A stretch of 64,000 nt of DNA, from the NCBI RefSeq assembly GCF_000376785.1, contig NZ_AQXX01000116.1, positions 1-64,000 on the forward strand. The letters are read 5' to 3'. Below, piece by piece: positions 17,657 through 24,740 of the stretch (the first letter of the stretch is position 1; each line of letters opens with the position of its first letter). Below the pieces are notes generated by a model that had not been told where the DNA came from, did not search any database, and worked only from the letters and a program-made list of their open reading frames with translations. The stretch is from Hahella ganghwensis DSM 17046. Lineage in GTDB: Bacteria > Pseudomonadota > Gammaproteobacteria > Pseudomonadales > Oleiphilaceae. Both the position numbers and the translations under genes were made by a program.

Positions 17657-18244
17657 TTATAATGCATCTGCTTTTTCTATTACTAATCCACACGCAGAAA
17701 ATTCATAACATATGCGGACAATCAGTTCTTGCTCAACCTTATTAATTGGCTGGTATAGCTTCAATACCTTCAATATTGATAGCTTAAGGTCATGAAGTGA
17801 TTGAAACTGCCACCACTCCCTCTGTTCAATTTGTTTTAACTTCATTAACTCGACACTTTGGCCACCGACAAGTGTTAGGCAAATTGACGAGGTATGCATA
17901 ATATCTCGATAACGCTTGGCAAAATCCCAAATATTCCAGCCAGTGATAAATAACTCAATCAAAGAACAAGGACTCTTATCTCTGCAGGCTTTTATACTTA
18001 CAACGCTATCCATATCCAGTACAGACCACTGTTTTTGTTCTCTTAATCTGTACACCAGTTTATTACGAGCAGAATCCAGCGTGTACTCACCACAAGAGGT
18101 AGAGATTTTCACCCCACCATTAGAGATAATCTTCGTTCTAAGCTTTCGCCCCCAAACCCGGTGAATAACACAAGTTAGGAATAAGTTTATAGCGACCAAC
18201 GAAAGTATTATTAATAAATACTCACTAAAACTAACTTCCGACAT
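17657..18244 (-). CDS. Single-pass membrane protein of unknown function
   Basis: 195 residues. One N-terminal membrane segment (YLLIILSLVAINLFLTCVIH) is followed by a basic stop sequence (RVWGRKLRTK) and a cytosolic domain of about 150 residues with several cysteines (CGEYTL, KACRDKSPC). I chose the ATG at 18244 because GGAAGAG stands before it; a GTG four codons upstream overlaps that site. Codon use is A/T-rich, unlike the core genes. No family recognised. It lies between two copies of an 80-bp repeat, which suggests it entered or was rearranged with them. Confidence 0.6.
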   Translation of the reverse strand: MSEVSFSEYLLIILSLVAINLFLTCVIHRVWGRKLRTKIISNGGVKISTSCGEYTLDSARNKLVYRLREQKQWSVLDMDSVVSIKACRDKSPCSLIELFITGWNIWDFAKRYRDIMHTSSICLTLVGGQSVELMKLKQIEQREWWQFQSLHDLKLSILKVLKLYQPINKVEQELIVRICYEFSACGLVIEKADAL

Positions 18245-18256
18245 TTTCTCTTCCAC

Positions 18257-18898
18257 AAGTTACGAGCTATATAGGAGAAATTAACACTTCATCCCCCTAA
18301 CGACTCTGTATTTAAAGCCATCAGTATCAAGCGAAACGTTAAAGATTTGGCCGCAGCCACCTACAAGCGTTAGCTTGATTTCTATCAAGGCAGTTGCAGT
18401 TTATTTCCACCTCGCTCCAAAGGAGATCATGAGGAGATCCCCATTTAAATCGGTTGATGGTTAAGGAAGGGTTAAAGGACGAAGAAAGGCGGGTTTCATT
18501 GTCTCTGGGGGACACCCAACTCAAGGACTCAAACAGGGTAGAATCCATGTACCGTAAGCATTACCATATTGTTCGTAACCATACTCCCATCTTCACTAAG
18601 CCGATCAATTACACTATTGCTATTTTTTCAGAGAGGTCGAGCTGTGCTCAAGAATGAAAATTGATCACACGCTTTCTTCTGGGAATATCGGGATTCGTAT
18701 CTTTTGAAGGCTAATTGGAGCTTTCGCAAAAAGCTTATCGCACTCTTTCACAGGTCCAGAGCGTTGTGATTACCTTATTCGGCAATAATTCACGTTGTCT
18801 CCTGAGAGAAAATTATCCATCCAACGCCACTTCTAGCCGGCAATAGCTAATAATCTACCAGGGGTCTGACCCTGCGAGTCAGATTCCTGTTTACATTC
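18257..18898. other. Gene-poor stretch with repeat copy B and possible remnants
   Basis: About 640 bases with no convincing gene. It holds the second copy of the 80-bp repeat (18614-18693) and, at 18861-18883, GGGGTCTGACCCTGCGAGTCAGA with inverted TCTGAC/GTCAGA, resembling half of a REP-type sequence. The rest may be decayed sequence of a former gene that followed copy B. Confidence 0.5.
18614..18693. repeat. 80-bp direct repeat, copy B
   Basis: Same orientation as copy A at 17550-17629 and about 90% identical by eye. Unlike copy A it is not followed by an intact gene on the minus strand: the sequence below 18613 shows no signal-peptide frame like that of the secreted protein. Confidence 0.85.
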
Positions 18899-19192
18899 TT
18901 ACCAAAGCCTGCCTTTCGACGATATCCAAGCTGCTAACTGAACATCGTCTACCTCACCAATCTTGGCAGACATTTCACTGACTCGTGGTGTCACGGCTTC
19001 ATTCTTAATCAGCTCACCAATCACATAGGGCTGGATTCCAATAATTTCAGTGTTGCCCAATACAAGCTCTTCTGTCGCTTCCTGTAGCAGCTCTTCAGCC
19101 CTTTGCTTAGATACTGCACGAATCACCCAATAGGCGGTATCAAGCTCAGAACCATCAACCTTGACATAAAAGTCATCTGGGTCAGTCTGCAT
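18899..19192 (-). CDS. Small protein of unknown function next to BRCT gene
   Basis: 97 residues from an ATG at 19192 preceded by GGGAG; a GTG 11 codons upstream is possible but has no ribosome site. Acidic, soluble, no motif I recognise. It begins MQTDPDDFYVKVDGSE and has the stretch VIRAVSKQRAEELLQEA, which looks like a strand-helix unit, then GIQPYVIGELIKNEAVTPRV. It follows the BRCT protein gene after about 65 bases on the same strand and may be co-transcribed. Confidence 0.55.
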   Translation of the reverse strand: MQTDPDDFYVKVDGSELDTAYWVIRAVSKQRAEELLQEATEELVLGNTEIIGIQPYVIGELIKNEAVTPRVSEMSAKIGEVDDVQLAAWISSKGRLW

Positions 19193-19257
19193 TGACTCTC
19201 CCACCCCTAAGCTATTATCAGCCACTTTCTACGCGTTTCTTTCGAGTATTTTTGCAA

Positions 19258-19935
19258 CTATCCTACTAGCCCACCAGAACCAGCCCAATGCTCCTCAGTA
19301 ACAATCGCTATCGGTACACCACTCTCCCGATATTCAACAGCCTTCTCGATTTTCCGACCAAAGGTTTCATGTACCCAACTATCTGTGACATAGGTTCCTA
19401 TCACTAGATAATCCAGGTTCTTAGTAACGCTCGTCGAAACCAGACCACCCAGTGCCCTGGTGGCTTCCTGGCACTGTTTTCGTGAACCAAACGCGCATGT
19501 GCCTGTAAAAAGAAATGAGTGATCTTCAAATATTAAGGGGGGCATGGGATCAATAATTGGCAGAGTGGTCGTTTTTGCAGCTTCCCCCAAACAGGAATCC
19601 TCACCGGACACTCGTCTAAGAATCCCCAAAAGTTCGGCCGATTCCTCTTCGTCTAACATGCCGTCTTCCAGCATTGCGCTGACTTTTTCCAGCAGATTTA
19701 TAATGATCGGGTTATCAGAAGCGGCCCGGTTTTGAACTAACCATGTTTGTAGAAACTCAGCTTCGGATTGATTGACTTTACCGTCGGCGATTAGACCTTT
19801 GCTTAAGCCAATTAAAGTATCTATTTGCCTGTCCTGAATATTTTTCCGGTTAAATTGAGTGAATACATCCATCAGATCACCTTCCAAGTCATACTGGAGA
19901 TTTGCCATTTCAGAGAGATTAAGAGAAGCAAACAT
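19258..19935 (-). CDS. BRCT-domain protein with TerB-like helical N-terminus
   Basis: 225 residues. The C-terminal part from about residue 135 is a BRCT domain: FLFTGTCAFGSRKQC, TRALGGLVSTSVTKNLDYLVIGT and the tryptophan of EEHW near the end, as in DNA ligase LigA. The N-terminal half has two similar acidic helix-loop units, GLIADGKVNQSEAEFL (around residue 48) and AMLEDGMLDEEESAEL (around residue 87), of the kind found in TerB-like domains. BRCT domains bind phosphopeptides or DNA ends. A stand-alone BRCT with this front half is common on accessory DNA; its job here is unknown. The start codon has no clear ribosome site. Confidence 0.75.
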   Translation of the reverse strand: MFASLNLSEMANLQYDLEGDLMDVFTQFNRKNIQDRQIDTLIGLSKGLIADGKVNQSEAEFLQTWLVQNRAASDNPIIINLLEKVSAMLEDGMLDEEESAELLGILRRVSGEDSCLGEAAKTTTLPIIDPMPPLIFEDHSFLFTGTCAFGSRKQCQEATRALGGLVSTSVTKNLDYLVIGTYVTDSWVHETFGRKIEKAVEYRESGVPIAIVTEEHWAGSGGLVG

Positions 19936-20216
19936 GGTCTAGTCATGGAGGTAGAAAGGGGCAGAGGTCTATGGACTGATGCTGAAATAATTGCCCATGT
20001 TCCATGTCGATATCCTTAACAACTTATCGCCCAAACAACTATAGAACAAAATTTAACCAACCCCAAAAACAGAATCTCAATTTTGCCTTCATCAACTCTG
20101 AAGACTGGTTTAGCTCCCCATCGCCGCCGCCCCTGGCACAAAACTTGAAACACTCCCTCCAACACGACAAAGAACCGTCACTTTTTCTTCAACAGCATTG
20201 ATACAGGATGATTCAC

Positions 20217-20834
20217 ATGGGTCTTATTCGCACTCTTGTCGACTATGGCCAGCAAGCTTACGATGGCCTGAAACCACCCGCCAAATCGGCAGAACAGAAG
20301 GTCCAGCCGCCAGTTGAGGAGATCAACTATCCGCAAATTCAACTGTCCGGACAGGCAGCTGAGGAACAGAAACCCAGACTTTCGGTGAGTGAATTCAAGC
20401 AGTTACTGGGGCAAGACACTGCCTATATCCAGACGACGATCAGGCAAAAGCTTGCCGAGTATGGCGCCAATCCAAGGACGGGAATTCAGCTGTTTCGTGA
20501 CGAACATGGTGCGATCCGGCTCAATGCCAATCTCCCTGAAGAAACCCGGAACAATATTGAGCAGGACATTAACCGGAATCCGGACTTCAAGCACCGCTAT
20601 CTGCGTATCAGTCAGAATCAGCCAACACTGGACTATATTCAGAACAACCTGAACATTCGCCAGACTTATGGTAGCAGTAACAATATTTTCGATTCGCTGA
20701 TTTCGACAGATCCCGGCAATAACTCCTTGCAAGACCTCACGACCCGGTTTTCCAACCTGTCGAAAAGTCAGCCTAGATCTGAAGAAACTCTAACAGAAAA
20801 CCAGCCGGCCAGAGGCTTTTCAATTTCAGTTTAG
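20217..20834 (+). CDS. Protein of unknown function
   Basis: 205 residues, soluble, no signal. After a short N-terminal amphipathic stretch (LIRTLVDYGQQAYDGL) come a proline-rich linker and a domain from about residue 60 to 160 (QLLGQDTAYIQTTIRQK to DYIQNNLNIRQTY), then a polar tail with many S, N and Q. The ATG at 20217 is preceded by AGGA at eight bases; an ATG three codons earlier overlaps it. Rich in polar residues as in flagellar or secreted proteins, but no family is recognised. The preceding 280 bases show nothing. Confidence 0.65.
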   Translation: MGLIRTLVDYGQQAYDGLKPPAKSAEQKVQPPVEEINYPQIQLSGQAAEEQKPRLSVSEFKQLLGQDTAYIQTTIRQKLAEYGANPRTGIQLFRDEHGAIRLNANLPEETRNNIEQDINRNPDFKHRYLRISQNQPTLDYIQNNLNIRQTYGSSNNIFDSLISTDPGNNSLQDLTTRFSNLSKSQPRSEETLTENQPARGFSISV

Positions 20835-20858
20835 AAAGCCACTGACCCGGCGATTAAG

Positions 20859-21482
20859 CTAGCTTTCAAACGGAGTCGGATCTCCGGCTCCGCGTCGAAT
20901 AAGCGCGGGTACTTCATCCGACATATCGATCACTGTGGTCGGCTCCATACCGCAATATCCTCCATCAATAATCACATCCACCTGATGCTCCAGGGTTTCG
21001 CGAATATCATAGGGATCGGTCATGGGAAGCTCATCCCCCGGCAGGATCAGCGTCACGCTCATGATTGGCTCGCCTAACTCCCGCAACAGTTCACGACATA
21101 TTTCGTTGTCAGGCACCCGGATACCAATCTGGCGACGTTTCGGGTGAATCAGCCGCCTGGGAACTTCTGACGTAGCGCTGAGGATAAAAGTGTATGCGCC
21201 CGGCGTGGTGCTCTTGATCAACCGGAACTCAGTGTTGCCGACCTTGGCATAGGTGGCAAGCTCACTCAGGTCACTGCACACCAAAGTGAAATTGTGCTTG
21301 TCGTCCAGTCGACGAATGGACTTGATCCGCTCCGCAGCGGACTTTTCCCCGATGGCACAACCGAGGGCGTATCCTGAATCCGTGGGGTAAACAGCAACGC
21401 CCCCTTTGCGGATTATTTCACATGCCTGCTTTATCAGGCGCGGTTGTGGGTTTTCCGGGTGTATCTGGAAAAACTGGCTCAT
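20859..21482 (-). CDS. yciO: YciO-type Sua5/YrdC-fold protein
   Basis: 207 residues of the YrdC/Sua5 superfamily, which makes threonylcarbamoyl-AMP for the t6A modification of tRNA. GGVAVYPTDSGYALGC is the nucleotide-binding entrance and KSIRRLDDKHNF the conserved basic patch; SGYALGC rather than the TETVYGLG of TsaC, and the length, put it in the YciO branch, whose exact role is less certain. It lies beside a BolA gene on the same strand and marks the right border of the accessory stretch. Confidence 0.88.
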   Translation of the reverse strand: MSQFFQIHPENPQPRLIKQACEIIRKGGVAVYPTDSGYALGCAIGEKSAAERIKSIRRLDDKHNFTLVCSDLSELATYAKVGNTEFRLIKSTTPGAYTFILSATSEVPRRLIHPKRRQIGIRVPDNEICRELLRELGEPIMSVTLILPGDELPMTDPYDIRETLEHQVDVIIDGGYCGMEPTTVIDMSDEVPALIRRGAGDPTPFES

Positions 21483-21602
21483 GTTCTATCGCTTTCAGGT
21501 AAATGGTTGTTTTTATAGATCAACTTTTTTATAAATCAGGTTTTATTGATCTGTTTTAATAGACCTCTGTTATCGATGCTCAATGATCGAATGAAGGATA
21601 GA

Positions 21603-21926
21603 TCAGACAGTTTTGTCGTGTTTACTGCCACCCATACAATTGGGTGAATCCGGAGCATTCCCTGCTTCTACCCACTCTCCAGCCGTATAGGTATGTAAGG
21701 CCAAAGCGTGAACGCCATTCTGCATTTGCTCTCTGAGCGCACCGTAAACTTTCTGGTGACGCTGGACTGAGCGCAGCCCATCGAACTGATCGCTGACCAG
21801 CACCACCTTGAAATGTGTTTCAGAGTTCGGTGGTACGCTATGCATATGGCTTTCGTTAATCACTTCCAGATGAGAGGGCTGGAAGTCCCGGGTCAAAGTA
21901 TCTTCGATCGTTTGTTGGATAGTCAT
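21603..21926 (-). CDS. bolA: BolA family protein
   Basis: 107 residues from the ATG at 21926. HLEVINESHMHSVPPNSETHFKV is split here for length: the HLEVINESHMHS and ETHFKVVLVS segments and the RHQKVYGAL helix with its conserved histidine are the BolA class II KH-like fold. BolA proteins bind [2Fe-2S] clusters with monothiol glutaredoxins and affect morphology and biofilm genes. A longer frame reaches to an ATG at 21989, but the start MTIQQTIEDTL is standard for the family. Confidence 0.9.
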   Translation of the reverse strand: MTIQQTIEDTLTRDFQPSHLEVINESHMHSVPPNSETHFKVVLVSDQFDGLRSVQRHQKVYGALREQMQNGVHALALHTYTAGEWVEAGNAPDSPNCMGGSKHDKTV

Positions 21927-21989
21927 GATTTTATTCAAAAGGTTATGTGTAAGATCCGCTGGCAAATTCCATTCATTATTCACAGGCAT

Positions 21990-22353
21990 AGGCCGGAAAT
22001 GAGCTACCTGGCCAGGAATGAAACCAGACAGTCTAGAATTGACTTATATTGTAGACCACAGAGGCATGCGGTGTCCCAAGAGTCTGGCCTTAAATCGCTG
22101 ACGCGGAATTTCACCTCAACCGACACAAAGCTTTGCAGTTCCTTACATAAAGAAGTTGTTTATTTATTAGTCTGGTAGTGAACTGTGAAATGGCGATAAA
22201 GTGTTTCCAGGATGTGTGGCCGCATTTTTTATCAATTTCGGGTAAAAAATAGCGAATACGGATAATTGCTGCCACAATAAAATAGTGAAAAAACAACAAT
22301 AACTTGTCTGTACTTAAGACAATAACTTTATCTACCACTACTCAAACCAATAA
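21990..22353. other. Divergent intergenic region (bolA / response regulator)
   Basis: About 360 bases, A/T-rich in its right half, without a gene. It should contain promoters for bolA (minus) and for the response regulator operon (plus). I see no clear operator. Confidence 0.5.
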
Positions 22354-23049
22354 ATGAACATGATGAAGATAGCGCTTCTGGAAGACGACCCGAACCTGGC
22401 TGAGCAATTACTCGGTCATTTGAAAGATTCTGAGATTATGTGCAAACACTACAGCACCGGAAAAGACTTTCTCTACGCGGTCACCCATGACAGCTTTGAT
22501 TTGTTGATCATGGATTGGCAGTTACCCGATATGGAGGGTATCGACGCATTGAGAAAACTCCGCCAGCAACTGGACTGGCCGATTCCTGTGCTGTTTTTGA
22601 CCCAACGGGAAGCTGAAGAGGACATCATCAATGCCCTTCAGGCCGGCGCCGACGACTATATGGTCAAACCGGCTCGTCCCGGTGAGCTGCTGGCACGTCT
22701 GCGTGCGTTGGTACGCCGTAACCAGAAAGAAACCTCACAATCCGAGGAAGAAACTTTCGGCCCGTTTCGTATCAACCACAAAAGACGCACCATCCATCTT
22801 CATGACGAGCCCCTGACACTGACGGACAAGGATTTTGAACTAACGACGTTCCTGTTTGAAAACAAAGGCCGTTTGCTGTCCCGCAAATATCTGCTGGAGA
22901 GAGTCTGGGGAGTCAATAGCGATATCAACACACGCACAGTCGACACTCACATGAGCCGACTGCGCCGCAAGCTCGGAATCAAACCGGAAAACGGGTTCCG
23001 GATCAAAACCATTTATCAGCATGGATACCGATTGGAGGACGCAGATTGA
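22354..23049 (+). CDS. OmpR-family response regulator
   Basis: 231 residues: receiver domain (E10, D11 acidic pocket; phospho-acceptor D54 in LIMDWQLPD; T/K switch in LFLTQRE and DDYMVKPA) followed by a winged-helix DNA-binding domain (RTVDTHMSRLRRKLG, then TIYQHGYRLE). First gene of a three-gene operon with a LysM-FecR protein and a CHASE2 histidine kinase, so it is most likely the kinase's partner. The start lies at an ATG cluster (ATGAACATGATG) with no obvious ribosome site. Confidence 0.93.
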   Translation: MNMMKIALLEDDPNLAEQLLGHLKDSEIMCKHYSTGKDFLYAVTHDSFDLLIMDWQLPDMEGIDALRKLRQQLDWPIPVLFLTQREAEEDIINALQAGADDYMVKPARPGELLARLRALVRRNQKETSQSEEETFGPFRINHKRRTIHLHDEPLTLTDKDFELTTFLFENKGRLLSRKYLLERVWGVNSDINTRTVDTHMSRLRRKLGIKPENGFRIKTIYQHGYRLEDAD

Positions 23050-23145
23050 TACGACAAACCGCGCACGCTCCTTATCAGATTATCACTAGACCAGGGAATT
23101 GGCTGTCGACTGTCCTGTTAAAATGACGTTACGGACGGGTAGCTT

Positions 23146-24723
23146 ATGAAGCGAATACTCCAAGCTCTGCTCTTCAGCCTGGTGCTCCTGGCAGGCAATA
23201 CAGCCCTGGCCAATGATCCTCATCAGGATTGGGTTTACACAGCACGGCCCAATGACACCCTGCAATCCATCGCACAGAAGTACCTGATGCCAGATCGTCG
23301 TTGGGATGCACTGGTTCGCTACAACAAATTTGACGGCAGCGGCATACTGAAAGCCGGTACACTGGTCAACATTCCTGTCGCCTGGCTGAAACACTACCCT
23401 CAGCCGGCCACTCTGACGATCACTCAGGGGGAAGTCTGGTTACGTCGCGCCCATACAACAAACTATATTCCCGCCCTCCCCGGCAACAAACTGAATATTG
23501 GCGACGAACTGAAAACCCAAGAGGGTCAGGCAAGGGTAAAATTTGCCGACGGAAGCTCTCTGTCTGTCGCTTATCAATCCATTGTGATCTTCAACACACT
23601 GACGCATTTCAGTGATACCGGCATGGTGGATACCCGATTCCGGCTGCTCAAAGGCTCCATCGAGACCAATGTCACTCCCCGGAAAGGCCCGGCAGCCCGC
23701 TATGAAGTGACCACGCCCTCTGCCGTGGCGGCAGTCAGGGGCACTGCGTTTCGGATGAATGTCACGGCCACTGTCACCGTGACTGAGGTGACCAAGGGCA
23801 TCGTCGAAGTCTCCAACAATGTGACCTCCAGAACACTGACCAAAGGCCAGGGTGCTGTTATATCCGAATCCATTTCCTTTGACGAACTGCCGCTGTTGCC
23901 AGCGCCGGATGTAAAAGCCCCCGGCACCATGTCGGAAATGCCTTTCCGCTTGAGCTGGTCATTGCTGGACGGTGCCGTTGCTTACCGTGTGGAACTGTAT
24001 TCTGACGAGCCGGATTCGCTGCCGATACTGGCGGAACGGATTGAATCACCGAATATAGAACTCCCCCGACTGAATAATGGTGAATACCGCCTGCGTATTA
24101 GGGGGATTGCCGCTGACGACCTCGAAGGGGTCGATACAGAAGTGAAATTCAGAGTGGAACAGAAAGCCACGCCAGCCAAATTGTTGCAGCCACTGTCGGA
24201 TGCATTTCTGAATACTCCTTCTCCCATGTTTCGCTGGAAGGTGGAATCTCCTTACATGCTGAGCAGCCTGGAAATTTCCCGCGACTCGCAATTTCTGGAA
24301 CTTTATTCGCGCACGCCATTCTCAGCCACGGACAGCACACAGAGTGACAGGCCCCTTGCTGCGGGAAAGTACTTTTGGCGGGTTGTCACCCTCGTCGGGG
24401 GTGACAACTTTAACTATAGCCCTGCCCGACCGCTAACTATCCAGGGACAGTTACTGATGACAGAAGTCATCGCCGTAAACTATCTGGATGAACAGGCCAA
24501 AGTATTCTGGAAAACCGTTCCTGATGCCAAGGGCTACCATGTACAACTGGCGGAAGACGAAAATTTCAACCGGGTCATCCGCGAATACCAATTGGATAAC
24601 ACTTACGCCAATGTGCTGCTTGAGCCCGGTAAAACCTACTGGATTCGGGTTAAGGGGCTGGGCGATGAGCTACATGCGTCAGAATTCGGACAAGCACAAA
24701 TAATTAAAATTCAATCGCCCTGA
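23146..24723 (+). CDS. Periplasmic LysM-FecR domain protein
   Basis: 525 residues with a Sec signal (LFSLVLLAGNTALA). A LysM-like peptidoglycan-binding domain follows (WVYTARPNDTLQSIAQKYL, residues about 28-80), then a FecR domain (LKTQEGQARVKFADGSS to AVAAVRGTAFRM, about 115-205) and a C-terminal half with three fibronectin-like repeats (FRLSWSLLDGAVAYRVELY, FRWKVESPYMLSSLEIS, VFWKTVPDAKGYHVQLA). Classical FecR proteins pass a signal to a sigma factor; this type lacks a cytosolic tail and instead stands between a response regulator and a CHASE2 kinase. It probably senses or presents an envelope ligand to the kinase. Spaced 96 bases after the regulator and 17 before the kinase. Confidence 0.9.
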   Translation: MKRILQALLFSLVLLAGNTALANDPHQDWVYTARPNDTLQSIAQKYLMPDRRWDALVRYNKFDGSGILKAGTLVNIPVAWLKHYPQPATLTITQGEVWLRRAHTTNYIPALPGNKLNIGDELKTQEGQARVKFADGSSLSVAYQSIVIFNTLTHFSDTGMVDTRFRLLKGSIETNVTPRKGPAARYEVTTPSAVAAVRGTAFRMNVTATVTVTEVTKGIVEVSNNVTSRTLTKGQGAVISESISFDELPLLPAPDVKAPGTMSEMPFRLSWSLLDGAVAYRVELYSDEPDSLPILAERIESPNIELPRLNNGEYRLRIRGIAADDLEGVDTEVKFRVEQKATPAKLLQPLSDAFLNTPSPMFRWKVESPYMLSSLEISRDSQFLELYSRTPFSATDSTQSDRPLAAGKYFWRVVTLVGGDNFNYSPARPLTIQGQLLMTEVIAVNYLDEQAKVFWKTVPDAKGYHVQLAEDENFNRVIREYQLDNTYANVLLEPGKTYWIRVKGLGDELHASEFGQAQIIKIQSP

Positions 24724-24740
24724 CAGGAAAGACATCACGG

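Noticed and set aside
18454-18657. A possible short gene just left of repeat copy B
   Set aside because: 67 residues of low coding quality, running into the repeat; no signal peptide or motif.
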